64,000 nt of DNA, taken from positions 496,001 to 560,000 of the forward strand of contig NZ_JAFCMB010000003.1 of the NCBI RefSeq assembly GCF_018130145.1. Reading direction: 5' to 3'. The notes beneath the pieces were generated by a model. It ran no database searches. It was not told the DNA's origin and worked only from the letters and a program-made list of their open reading frames with translations. Shown here piece by piece: positions 32,007-39,492 of this stretch. Origin of the DNA: Bradyrhizobium sp. AUGA SZCCT0176 (lineage in GTDB: Bacteria; Pseudomonadota; Alphaproteobacteria; Rhizobiales; Xanthobacteraceae). The translations under genes were made by a program, and so were the position numbers. Numbering within the stretch: position 1 is the first letter of the stretch; each line of letters begins with the position of its first letter.

Positions 32007-32900
32007 TCAGGACTGTTCAAAGGCAGCCCATGCCGACTCGGCGGCCTGGCTTTGTCGGGCGACGGGGCGGAAAAGACGAATTTCGATGGGGATCTGCAAA
32101 TCCGCAGCGCCCGCTTCAACCAGTCGTCCGGCAGAAATGTCCTCTTCGGCCAAAGTCCGCGGCAGCCAGGCCACGCCGTCTCCAGCGCGCGCCATCGACA
32201 GCAGGGTCGCAGCCAGATGGGACGTAAAGATCGTTTCGAGCGCAAAGGCTCGGTCTTTCGTCCCCCATTGGGCGGCCACGATGCGTCCCAATCCCGACTG
32301 CGCACTATAGGCAAGGTATTTGACCGGCTTGCCGCCGCGAAGCCGCCAGTGCGGAGCTCCATTTTTGCCGGGCGCGCTGAGTGGAACGAGCGTATCGGAT
32401 CCGACCACGATGCTCCTGAACTGGCGGGACTCGAGCCGGCTGCTCATTTGCCGGTGGTGGTGGCAAAGCAGAAACTGCGCATCGCCGCGCAGCATCATCT
32501 GCTCGCACGCCTGCATGCTGTCGGAAATCAGGTTGAGATTCCCAAGCGCCAGAACCCTTTCATTGCCGCGAACCCACTTTGGAAAAAATGTGAAGGAGAG
32601 AGCGTGGGTCGCCGCGATCGACAAGAGCTTTGCAGTGCTGCCGGAAACTTCCAGCGTGTCGCGGCGCAGTTGATGCACCGCGCGGGTCAGTATCTCCGCC
32701 TGATTGTGGAAATGTTCGCCCGCCGGGGTCAGCGCGACGCCATGCGTCGTGCGGGTGAACAAGTCAGCGCCGACCCAGCTTTCGAGCGCGCGAATTCTGC
32801 GGCTGAAGGCCGGCTGGGTGACGTGGCGTGCCTCGGCCGCCCTTGAGAAGTTCAGGGTTTCGGCAAGCGCCAGGTAGTCCTCGAACCAGATCAGTTCCAT
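32007..32900 (-). CDS. LysR family regulator, probably of the tartrate dehydratase gene
   Basis: The 297-residue regulator has the N-terminal winged helix-turn-helix FEDYLALAETLNFSRAAEARHVTQPAFSRRIRALE (about residues 6-40) and a C-terminal periplasmic-binding-like effector domain. It is transcribed divergently from the D-tartrate dehydratase gene with 148 bp between the starts, the classical arrangement in which a LysR protein controls its neighbour. An imperfect TAACC-N6-GGTAA dyad at 32920-32935 could be its binding site. The effector is unknown; D-tartrate is an obvious guess. Confidence 0.9.
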   Translation of the reverse strand: MELIWFEDYLALAETLNFSRAAEARHVTQPAFSRRIRALESWVGADLFTRTTHGVALTPAGEHFHNQAEILTRAVHQLRRDTLEVSGSTAKLLSIAATHALSFTFFPKWVRGNERVLALGNLNLISDSMQACEQMMLRGDAQFLLCHHHRQMSSRLESRQFRSIVVGSDTLVPLSAPGKNGAPHWRLRGGKPVKYLAYSAQSGLGRIVAAQWGTKDRAFALETIFTSHLAATLLSMARAGDGVAWLPRTLAEEDISAGRLVEAGAADLQIPIEIRLFRPVARQSQAAESAWAAFEQS

Positions 32901-33048
32901 TGGTAATGCCGTATCAACATAACCAATTCAGGTAATAGCATTGGCCTTGAAGCAAATCCAGCCATACTAGCCATTCCGAACGGGCTTGCTGCTGTCGTTA
33001 TCAGCATGACCAGCGCCTCCAAACAACGGCCGATGGAAGGAAAACATC

Positions 33049-34212
33049 ATGCGTATCGTCGACGTCGTCGAAATCACCAAGCCGATCGCCTCTCCGATCC
33101 GCAACGCCTATATCGACTTCTCGAAAATGACGGCGAGCCTCGTCGCCGTGGTAACGGATGTCATGCGCGACGGTCGCCGCGTCGTCGGATACGGCTTCAA
33201 CTCCAATGGCCGCTATGGTCAGGGCGGCCTGATCCGGGAGCGCTTCCGCAATCGCATCATCGAGGCCGAGCCTGCAAGCCTGCTCGACGACGCCGGCACC
33301 AACCTCGATCCGCATCGCATCTGGGCAGCGATGATGTCCAATGAAAAGCCGGGCGGGCATGGTGAGCGCTCGGTGGCGGTGGGCACGCTCGACATGGCGG
33401 TCTGGGACGCCGTCGCGAAGATCGCCGGCAAGCCGCTGTTTCGCCTTCTCGCCGAAAAGAAGGGCCGTGAGGCCAATCCACGTGTCTTCGTGTACGCGGC
33501 AGGCGGCTACTACTATCCGGGCAAGGACAATTCGGCGCTGCAGACGGAGATGCGCGGCTATCTCAACCGAGGCTACAACGTGGTGAAGATGAAGATCGGC
33601 GGCGCCTCGATCGACGAGGACCGCGGACGGATCGAAGCCGTGTTGAAGGAGATTGGCTCGGAAGCGCGGCTTGCCGTCGACGCCAACGGACGTTTCGATC
33701 TCGAGACCGGGATCGCTTACGCGAAGATGCTGCGCGATTACCCGCTGTTCTGGTACGAGGAGATCGGCGATCCGCTCGACTACGCTCTACAAGCCGCCAT
33801 GTCGGAATTCTATCCGGGTCCGATGGCGACCGGCGAAAATCTCTTCTCGCACCAGGACGCGCGCAATCTGCTCCGCTACGGCGGCATGCGGCCGGATCGC
33901 GACTGGCTGCAGTTCGACTGCGCGCTGTCGTACGGGCTTGTCGAATATCTGCGGACGCTCGATGTCCTGGCACAGCATGGCTGGTCGCCGTCACGCTGCA
34001 TCCCCCATGGCGGACACCAGATGTCGCTGAACATCGCGGCAGGTCTCGGCCTCGGCGGCAATGAGAGCTACCCGGACCTCTTTCAACCGTATGGCGGCTT
34101 TCCCGACTCCGTTCGCGTCCAGGACGGCCACATCGTGATGCCCGACCTTCCCGGCATCGGCTTTGAGGGCAAATCCGACCTGATAAAGGTGATGCGCGAA
34201 CTGGCTGAATGA
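33049..34212 (+). CDS. tarD: D(-)-tartrate dehydratase (enolase superfamily)
   Basis: The 387-residue enzyme of the mandelate racemase group dehydrates D-tartrate to oxaloacetate. From memory it is very close to the characterised Bradyrhizobium japonicum TarD, offset by two residues. Lys180 and Lys182 in VVKMKIGG supply the acid/base lysine, Asp211, Glu237 and Glu263 fit the magnesium ligands (LAVDANGRF, WYEEIGDP, TGENLFS), and His320 in CIPHGGHQMS is the second catalytic base. The ATG at 33049 has AAGGAAAACATC upstream. Control by the divergent LysR gene is inferred from position. Confidence 0.88.
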   Translation: MRIVDVVEITKPIASPIRNAYIDFSKMTASLVAVVTDVMRDGRRVVGYGFNSNGRYGQGGLIRERFRNRIIEAEPASLLDDAGTNLDPHRIWAAMMSNEKPGGHGERSVAVGTLDMAVWDAVAKIAGKPLFRLLAEKKGREANPRVFVYAAGGYYYPGKDNSALQTEMRGYLNRGYNVVKMKIGGASIDEDRGRIEAVLKEIGSEARLAVDANGRFDLETGIAYAKMLRDYPLFWYEEIGDPLDYALQAAMSEFYPGPMATGENLFSHQDARNLLRYGGMRPDRDWLQFDCALSYGLVEYLRTLDVLAQHGWSPSRCIPHGGHQMSLNIAAGLGLGGNESYPDLFQPYGGFPDSVRVQDGHIVMPDLPGIGFEGKSDLIKVMRELAE

Positions 34213-34281
34213 CGAGATCGGCCGTGAGTTACAAGGCTTCCGACCAAACCTGCAAGACGCCGCGTATCGGCACAAAGCAAA

Positions 34282-34312
34282 CCGCCCGTCTGTGCTGATC
34301 ACAAACGGGCGG
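34282..34312 (+). terminator. Hairpin downstream of the tartrate dehydratase gene
   Basis: CCGCCCGT (34282-34289) and ACGGGCGG (34305-34312) form a perfect 8-bp stem with a 15-nt loop in the gap between two convergent genes. No T tract follows, so intrinsic termination is uncertain. Confidence 0.4.
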
Positions 34313-34374
34313 CTCGTTAGCCTTCAGGCGCTATGGGGGCACATCGCCCGAGGCGTTAGCTCACGACTGGAAGT

Positions 34375-34860
34375 TCAGCTTTGCGGCTGATCGTTCGGCG
34401 GGGTCGGACGCGGCTTGTGCTGCGCCATGAACTGGTCGAACTCTTCCTTGTCCTTGGCGTGACGCAGGCGATCGAGGAAGTCGCGGAATTCGACCTGCTC
34501 TTCCTCGAGGCGCCGCAGCGTCTCGGTGCGGTATTCGTCGAAGGCGCGGTTGCCGCTCGAGGGCGGGCCGAAACCGCCGAAGCCGAAACCACGGCGCTCC
34601 ATGCGGCCGCGCATCCGGTCCATCTTGTACTGCATCCGCTCCATCTTGTTCTGCCAGCGATCCTGGTGACTCCAGCAACCCATTTTTCTGCTCCCGAGTG
34701 TGAAAAAGAGAAGGGCAAGCCCGATCGGCCACCAGATGATGAAGCCGAGGATGGTTACGGCGATCCAGCCAGGATGCCAGGGGCTATCCAGCATATGCGG
34801 GGGCCGACTGGTTTCTTCAGCGGGGCCGCGCCATCGATTGACATCTGCGGTGTAGGCCAT
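34375..34860 (-). CDS. DUF2852 membrane protein
   Basis: The 161-residue protein has one clear hydrophobic segment (about residues 32-53, GWIAVTILGFIIWWPIGLAL) followed by a Met/Arg-rich stretch (QNKMERMQYKMDRMRGRMER). A charged helical part with FDEYRTETLRRLEEEQVEFRDFL completes it; together these are typical of DUF2852. The function is unknown. The ATG at 34858-34860 has GGAG six nt upstream. A perfect dyad at 34896-34912, like the one over the neighbouring TetR start, suggests control by that regulator. Confidence 0.85.
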   Translation of the reverse strand: MAYTADVNRWRGPAEETSRPPHMLDSPWHPGWIAVTILGFIIWWPIGLALLFFTLGSRKMGCWSHQDRWQNKMERMQYKMDRMRGRMERRGFGFGGFGPPSSGNRAFDEYRTETLRRLEEEQVEFRDFLDRLRHAKDKEEFDQFMAQHKPRPTPPNDQPQS

Positions 34861-34895
34861 TTCCCTCTCCATGACGGCGATCACGCCGTTGTGAA

Positions 34896-34912
34896 TGTAA
34901 ATAACATTTACA
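34896..34912. promoter_or_regulatory. TetR-type operator TGTAAAT-N3-ATTTACA upstream of the DUF2852 gene
   Basis: TGTAAATAACATTTACA is a perfect 7+7 dyad with a 3-nt centre, 36 nt upstream of the DUF2852 ATG. The same half-site and spacing recur at 35693-35713 over the start of the TetR gene. Confidence 0.75.
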
Positions 34913-34966
34913 TACCTAAACCATCCACGTTTTTTGTCAAGCGGGCGGCAAGCGGCCGTCGTTAAA

Positions 34967-35695
34967 TTATTTTGGAGAGCCCCAAGGACCCGCCGGCGGA
35001 ACCGGCGGCGGGCCTGACGGCTTCGGGTCTGCCGGGTCCTTCGCGGCAGGCCTGCGATCGGTCGGGAAGCCGAGACCGCGCAGATAAATCAGCACTTCGG
35101 CTTCCAGCAGATCTTCGGCCGACATCGGCAGCTTGCGGCGCGCCGCATCGCCGCGGGCGAACAGCGACGCCACGCCGTGCGACATCGACCAGATGTGCAG
35201 CGCCATCATCATCGCCGGCGGCCGCGGCATGCCCGGCGGCACCAGCGCAGCGAGGCGCTCGGCTGCCGCCCTGATCACCGCGAAGGCGCGTTCGCTCGCC
35301 GCCTGCAATGTGGGACTGAGATCGACGGGAAGGCCGGATTCGAACATCGCCGAGTAGAACGCCGGCTCATTGCGCGCGAAGGCGAGGTAGGCTTTGCCGA
35401 GCCGCTCGAACGCCGTGACGGTGTCGGGGCGGCCGTCGTCCCAGGCTTGCAGCAAGAGCGCCTCGAACTGCTCGAAGCCGCGCTGCGCGATCGAGGACAG
35501 CAATTCGTCGCGATCGCGAAAATGCCGGTAGGGCGCCGCCGGGCTGACGCCGGCCATGCGCGCGGCGTCGGCAAAGGTGAAACCGGCCGCGCCCTTTTCG
35601 GCGATCAGGCCGAGCGCCGCCTGCAGCAACGCCTCTTTCAGATTGCCATGATGGTAGCCGCGCTCGGCGCGGCGCTCTTCCTTGCGCCAACTCAT
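34967..35695 (-). CDS. TetR family regulator with WHG-type C-terminal domain
   Basis: The 242-residue regulator has its helix-turn-helix at about 38-62 (FTFADAARMAGVSPAAPYRHFRDRDEL). The C-terminal domain contains LAFARNEPAFYSAMFESGLP, characteristic of the WHG branch of TetR proteins, and the last 25 residues are Pro-rich. An operator-like dyad overlaps its start codon, so it probably represses itself, and a matching dyad precedes the DUF2852 gene downstream. The ligand is unknown. Confidence 0.9.
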   Translation of the reverse strand: MSWRKEERRAERGYHHGNLKEALLQAALGLIAEKGAAGFTFADAARMAGVSPAAPYRHFRDRDELLSSIAQRGFEQFEALLLQAWDDGRPDTVTAFERLGKAYLAFARNEPAFYSAMFESGLPVDLSPTLQAASERAFAVIRAAAERLAALVPPGMPRPPAMMMALHIWSMSHGVASLFARGDAARRKLPMSAEDLLEAEVLIYLRGLGFPTDRRPAAKDPADPKPSGPPPVPPAGPWGSPK

Positions 35696-35713
35696 GTGAA
35701 AGGCTTTTACATG
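35693..35713. promoter_or_regulatory. TetR-type operator overlapping the regulator start
   Basis: TGTGAAA-GGC-TTTTACA (35695-35711), extended to CATG at both ends, is a 21-bp near-perfect dyad covering the ATG of the TetR gene. It matches the operator at 34896-34912 in half-site and spacing. Confidence 0.7.
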
Positions 35714-35870
35714 AGTTGGCTATAAAGGTCACTTATTTTGAGCGTTCAGGAAGGTTAACAGGCGGAAATGCGTGGGTCCAAGCTGCTCCACCGCCTCAAA
35801 CGGCGTGCTTCGCTCGTCTGGAACCAAAAAACGGAAGAAGCGAGCGCAAGCCGGGAGAGGTTCCAGCGCC

Positions 35871-36296
35871 TCACCGCGCCTTGTGCGCATTTCCCGTCTG
35901 CAACTCCTCGAAGCCTTTGGCTGCCTTCTGCACTTCCTCCGAGAAATCGGCCATTTCCTGCACCTGGCGGATTTCGATGATCTCGTTCTCGGAAGCCGGG
36001 CACTTCTTGGCCCAGGCGATCGCCTCCTCCCGCGACGCGACGTCGATCATCCAGTAGCCGCCAAGCACTTCCTTGGCCTCGGTGAAGGGACCGTCGGTGA
36101 CGACAGGCATGCCGGTCGCGAACGACACCCGCGCGCCCATCGACGGCGGGTGCAACCCGTCGAGCGCGATCAGGACTCCGGCTTCACTCAGCGCCTCATT
36201 GTATTTCATCATCGCCGTGACGCGCTCGGGATCGAGCTGCACGTCCGGCGCCGCGGTCTCATAGCCCAGGGGGATCATCAGCATCATGAATCGCAT
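35871..36296 (-). CDS. YCII/DGPF domain protein
   Basis: The 141-residue protein of the YciI-like family has the eponymous DGPF in VTDGPFTEAKEVLGGYWMID and the conserved EIRQVQEM toward the end. Such proteins accompany ECF42-type sigma factors in many genomes; an enzymatic role is suspected but not shown. It lies 127 bp, filled by a palindromic repeat, after another YCII gene, and I see no separate ECF42-like promoter, so it may be read from the upstream one. Length is normal for the family. Confidence 0.9.
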   Translation of the reverse strand: MRFMMLMIPLGYETAAPDVQLDPERVTAMMKYNEALSEAGVLIALDGLHPPSMGARVSFATGMPVVTDGPFTEAKEVLGGYWMIDVASREEAIAWAKKCPASENEIIEIRQVQEMADFSEEVQKAAKGFEELQTGNAHKAR

Positions 36297-36319
36297 GGTG
36301 GGGTCCTGTTCGGTTTGGC

Positions 36320-36413
36320 GTCATTCCGGGGCGATGCGAAGCATCGAACGCGGAATCTGGAGATTGCAGCGCGAGATTCCGGGTTCGGCTCTTACGAGCC
36401 GCTCCGGAATGAC
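36320..36413. repeat. Dispersed palindromic repeat (gtcattccgg ... ccggaatgac), second copy
   Basis: It has the same outer inverted repeats as 3626-3726 and contains gatgcgaagcatc and ggctcttacgagcc hairpins. It lies between two YCII genes of the same strand and could attenuate transcription between them. Confidence 0.75.
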
Positions 36414-36423
36414 GGTGTTGAAC

Positions 36424-36840
36424 TTATTTCTTTCCCGCCTGCGCGCGCAGGCGATCTTCCTGCTCGCGCAGTTCGGGGGTGAAGGCCTCGCCAAAATCCT
36501 CGGCCGCGAACACCTGGCGGATTTCGATCTCGGCGCCGCCGTCGAACGGCGCGCGCTTCATCCACGCGATCGCCTCATCGAGCGATTTGGCGTTGATCAG
36601 CCAGAAGCCGGCGACGAGGTCGCTGGTCAGAGGGAACGGCCCCTTGGCAGCACTGCCCTCTCCGCCCTGATATTTGACCCGCGCGCCTTTCGAAGAAGGA
36701 TGCAGGCCCTCGCCCGCCTCCATCATGCCGGCCCTGACCAGTTCCTCGTTGAACTTGCCCATCGCGGTCAGCATTTCCGTGCTCGGCATGACGCCGGATT
36801 CGGTATCCTTGCTCGCCTTCACAATCACCATGAATCGCAT
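36424..36840 (-). CDS. YCII/DGPF-like protein (KGPF variant)
   Basis: The 138-residue protein starts MRFMVIVKASKDTESG and has AAKGPFPLTSDLVAGFWLI in the place of the DGPF motif, so the aspartate is replaced by lysine. EIEIRQVFAAEDFGEAF is shared with its neighbour. It is probably the first gene of an operon with the YCII gene at 35871. A candidate ECF42-type promoter lies 57 nt upstream of the start (36897-36923). Function is unknown beyond the family association with ECF sigma factors. Confidence 0.88.
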   Translation of the reverse strand: MRFMVIVKASKDTESGVMPSTEMLTAMGKFNEELVRAGMMEAGEGLHPSSKGARVKYQGGEGSAAKGPFPLTSDLVAGFWLINAKSLDEAIAWMKRAPFDGGAEIEIRQVFAAEDFGEAFTPELREQEDRLRAQAGKK

Positions 36841-36896
36841 CGTTTCGCTCCGTTTGTCTGTCTGGCCGGTCGGCCGGTACTATCGCTCGTCAACAT

Positions 36897-36923
36897 GACG
36901 AACCGGGTTTTGCGGCACCGACA
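36897..36923 (-). promoter_or_regulatory. Candidate ECF42-type promoter TGTCGG-N17-CGTC (YCII genes)
   Basis: On the minus strand TGTCGG (36918-36923) and CGTC (36897-36900) are separated by exactly 17 nt. The surrounding about 60 bp, including an AAATAATT-centred inverted repeat, also resembles the GST promoter at 38042-38068, so the two may share origin by duplication. Confidence 0.6.
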
Positions 36924-36982
36924 TGGCTTCCGAAATTATTTTGGAAGGCCATTTTCCGCGGACCAGATGGGATCGGAGGGAC

Positions 36983-37354
36983 TTAGCTGTCGCCCTGGCG
37001 AACGAAGGCGCCGTTTTCATAGGTCGCGCCGAAATAGACGTCGATGCGCCTGATCCTGTCGCCCGCAAAAGCGAAGAACTCCGTATTGCGGAAACTTTTC
37101 CCTTCCTTGGCGACACATCGATAGGTCACAAACGCCGCCTCGCCCTCGACCATGATCCGCTCGATATCCTGTCGTTCGATCCAGTCGCCGTTCTTCCAGC
37201 ACCGCGCGAAATAGCTCGCCTTGTCGATTTCGTCGTCATAGGGGCTGGTGAAACGGAAATCGTCGGTGAAGGCGGCCTCGACCGCCGCGCGGTCGTTCGC
37301 CAAATAGGCGGCGAACAGGTTGCGGATGATCCCGGTCTTGCTTGCGGCGCTCAT
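36983..37354 (-). CDS. NTF2-like (SnoaL-type) protein
   Basis: The 123-residue protein has the fold of the nuclear transport factor 2 superfamily: IIRNLFAAYLANDRAAVEAAFTDDFRFTSPYD at the start, ARCWKNGDWI in the middle and the terminal beta-strands FFAFAGDRIRRIDVYFG. These cone-shaped domains bind small hydrophobic molecules or act as isomerases or hydrolases; no specific substrate is indicated. Its start codon directly abuts the stop of the GST gene, so both are translated from one mRNA. Confidence 0.85.
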   Translation of the reverse strand: MSAASKTGIIRNLFAAYLANDRAAVEAAFTDDFRFTSPYDDEIDKASYFARCWKNGDWIERQDIERIMVEGEAAFVTYRCVAKEGKSFRNTEFFAFAGDRIRRIDVYFGATYENGAFVRQGDS

Positions 37355-38008
37355 TCAGCGCTCCTTCGGCACCATGCCAAAATAGGGCTCGGCCTCCTTC
37401 AGCACCCGTACGAACGACGGCCGGGCCTTCAGGCGTTCGAGATAGGCGGCGAGGTTTGTTTCGCCGTCGCCGAACGGCACCACCATGCTGCCATAGAACA
37501 GCGACGGCGCCGCGGCGCAGTCGGCGAGGCCAAAATCTTCGCCCATCGCCCAGGTGCCGCTGATCATCTGCTGCTCGATCATCGCGTATGAAGTGCGCAA
37601 CTGCGCCCGCGCCTCCTCGACGCCGTGCGGATCCTGCTTGCCATCGGGGCGAAGCCGGTCGCCCATGATCTTCTGCATCGGCAGATGCACATAGAGATCG
37701 TAGAAGCGATCGCGCAGACGGGTCTGCAAGGCGCGCTCGGGATTATCGGGAATCAATCGCGTGCGACCGGGATAATGGCGGTCGAGATATTCGATCACGA
37801 TGCTCGATTCCGGGACGATCTGGCCTCGCGCTTCGTCCTGCAGCACCGGAAATTTTCCGATTCCCCACAGCTTCAGCAGCGCGGCGCGTTCGGCCGGATT
37901 GCCGAGATCGACCAGATTAGGCGTGAACGGAACGCCGATCTCGTACAGCGCAATCAGCGCCTTCCAGCAGAACGATGACAGCGGGTGGAAATGCAGGGTC
38001 AGTGACAT
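37355..38008 (-). CDS. Glutathione S-transferase family protein
   Basis: The 217-residue protein has an N-terminal thioredoxin-like domain beginning MSLTLHFHPLSSFCWKALIALYE, with Ser/Cys candidates for glutathione activation, and GKFPVLQDEARGQIVPESSIVIEYLD for the glutathione-binding SNAIL-like part. The helical C-terminal domain contains ALGxAD-type MGEDFGLADCAAAPSLF. The ATG at 38006-38008 was chosen. A candidate ECF42-type promoter lies 34 nt upstream. It forms an operon with the NTF2-like gene. Confidence 0.9.
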   Translation of the reverse strand: MSLTLHFHPLSSFCWKALIALYEIGVPFTPNLVDLGNPAERAALLKLWGIGKFPVLQDEARGQIVPESSIVIEYLDRHYPGRTRLIPDNPERALQTRLRDRFYDLYVHLPMQKIMGDRLRPDGKQDPHGVEEARAQLRTSYAMIEQQMISGTWAMGEDFGLADCAAAPSLFYGSMVVPFGDGETNLAAYLERLKARPSFVRVLKEAEPYFGMVPKER

Positions 38009-38041
38009 CTGGACTCCGGAGTGTATTGGGCACGTCAGCAA

Positions 38042-38068
38042 GACGGACCAGGGTTTGGCAGGCCGACA
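38042..38068 (-). promoter_or_regulatory. Candidate ECF42-type promoter TGTCGG-N17-CGTC (GST-NTF2)
   Basis: TGTCGG (38063-38068) and CGTC (38042-38045) on the minus strand have a 17-nt spacer, 34 nt before the GST start codon. Just upstream the inverted repeat CTCCGAA-ATAA-TTCGGAG (38073-38090) contains the stop codon of the DHFR-like gene and may end that transcript. Confidence 0.62.
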
Positions 38069-38079
38069 TTTGCTCCGAA

Positions 38080-38631
38080 TTATTTCGGAGCGGCGGGTGC
38101 GTAGCGCAGGATCACGATCCCGGTCGACAACGCCCGGCTGTCCAGCAGCTTCAGCTTGATCCGCGCGCCCTGTTTGAACAACGGCGTTCCGCCGCCAAGG
38201 ATGATCGGGTTCAGCGCGATGCGGAATTCGTCGATCACGCCGTGCGGGATCAGGTGCGACGCCAGATCGGCGCTGCCGAACAGAAAGATATCCTTCGGCG
38301 CATCGCGCTTCAATTTGGTGACGGTATCAGCCACATCGTCCGCGAACATCCGCGTGTTGTTCCAACCGGATTGTTTCAGGGTGCGCGAGAACACGTATTT
38401 CGGCGCCGCGTTCATGAAGTCGGCGACTTCGCCGGTCGCATTCGGCCAATGGTTCGCCATCAGCTCATAGGTGACGCGGCCGAACAGCAATCCGCCGGCG
38501 GCGGTGAGCTGCTCGATCGACAATCGCTCCAGTTCTTCGCCCCAGACGTCTTCATGCCAGGAGATGTCCCGGTTCGGCCCTTCGACGAAGCCGTCCAGCG
38601 TCATCAGGTTCCACATGATCAGCTTTGCCAT
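38080..38631 (-). CDS. Dihydrofolate reductase-like (RibD C-terminal domain) protein
   Basis: The 183-residue single-domain protein of the RibD_C/DHFR-like family starts MAKLIMWNLMTLDGFVEGPN and contains LLFGRVTYELMANHWP, VFSRTLKQSGWNNT and DIFLFGSADLASHLIPHGVIDEF. It lacks features of a true folate enzyme; family members are NADPH-dependent reductases of unknown substrate. It is transcribed divergently from an HxlR regulator, 93 bp between starts, with an inverted repeat in between, so it is the likely target of that regulator. Confidence 0.88.
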   Translation of the reverse strand: MAKLIMWNLMTLDGFVEGPNRDISWHEDVWGEELERLSIEQLTAAGGLLFGRVTYELMANHWPNATGEVADFMNAAPKYVFSRTLKQSGWNNTRMFADDVADTVTKLKRDAPKDIFLFGSADLASHLIPHGVIDEFRIALNPIILGGGTPLFKQGARIKLKLLDSRALSTGIVILRYAPAAPK

Positions 38632-38659
38632 CCCGTCGCTCCTGCCAACTGATTGCGAT

Positions 38660-38694
38660 TTGCAACTGGTTGTAGCCTGAGCCAACCGGTGCAA
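38660..38694. promoter_or_regulatory. Inverted repeat between DHFR-like gene and HxlR gene
   Basis: TTGCAACTGGTTG (38660-38672) and CAACCGGTGCAA (38683-38694) form an imperfect dyad with a 10-nt centre in the divergent promoter region. It is a good candidate for the HxlR binding site. Confidence 0.5.
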
Positions 38695-38724
38695 TATTGC
38701 AAGCAGTTTTTCGGGGACGCTTCC

Positions 38725-39219
38725 ATGACCGACGATCGACGCTCCGGCTGCCCGATCAACCTCACGCTGGAAGTGGTCGGCGACAAATGGAGCCTGCTGA
38801 TCATCCGCGACATGATGTTCGGCAACCGGCGGCATTTTCGCGAGCTATTGACCAAGTCCGAGGAAGGCATCTCCTCGAACATCCTTGCCGACCGGCTGAA
38901 GACGTTGCTCGACGCCGACATCATCACCCGCGAGGACGATCCCAGCCACAAGCAGAAGGGAATCTATTCGCTGACCGAACAGGGCATCGAGTTGCTGCCG
39001 GTCCTCGCGCAGATGGCGGCCTGGGGTTACCAATACCTCCCGGTTTCCGAAGAACTCGGCATCCGCGCCAGGCTGCTCAGCGAGGGCGGGCCTAAAATGT
39101 GGGCAGAGTTCATGGACGAGTTGCGCGAGACGCATCTGGGTCAGGTCCGGCGCAGGAAGGGTCCGTCGGTCGGTGAGCGGCTCCAGGCGGCGTATGAGAG
39201 TGTCGTGAACCGGACATAA
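38725..39219 (+). CDS. HxlR family transcriptional regulator
   Basis: The 164-residue winged-helix regulator has the HxlR signature: a conserved cysteine near the N terminus (SGCPINLTLEVVGDKWSLLIIRD), then FRELLTKSEEGISSNILADRLK (recognition helix) and YSLTEQGIELLPVL. The single cysteine may sense electrophiles or oxidants, as in relatives. The ATG at 38725 follows a GGGGACG-like ribosome site. Divergent from the DHFR-like gene, which it probably controls. Confidence 0.93.
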   Translation: MTDDRRSGCPINLTLEVVGDKWSLLIIRDMMFGNRRHFRELLTKSEEGISSNILADRLKTLLDADIITREDDPSHKQKGIYSLTEQGIELLPVLAQMAAWGYQYLPVSEELGIRARLLSEGGPKMWAEFMDELRETHLGQVRRRKGPSVGERLQAAYESVVNRT

Positions 39220-39229
39220 CGTTCAAAAA

Positions 39230-39418
39230 GCTCAAGAATTCGCTCCGTATGAATACGTAGGCCGGCAGGCTTGGGCGGAGGCCTTCACTCTGCCCATCAA
39301 CGTGCACACACGACAAATTATCGTGATGGATGAAGGCGCCTACGAAGTTCACACCGGGGAGCGCGTCGCACGAATTTCATCAGGCGAAACATTGGCGAGC
39401 GAGATGGTTTACCGTTGA
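39230..39418 (+). pseudogene. Possible gene remnant without a start codon
   Basis: Between the HxlR gene and the chemoreceptor gene a frame of 62 sense codons runs from about 39230 to a TGA at 39416-39418. It reads like real protein (for example [20 protein letters not shown] and [18 protein letters not shown]), yet has no ATG before the middle and no ribosome site. I do not recognise the family. It may be the 3' part of a gene whose 5' half was lost, or chance. Confidence 0.3.
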
Positions 39419-39492
39419 TAAACGGGTATCTGCAACTTTTTCCCGTACTGAATTATCAGCCATCCATTTTTAAACAGCGCGCGGAGCCTCAC

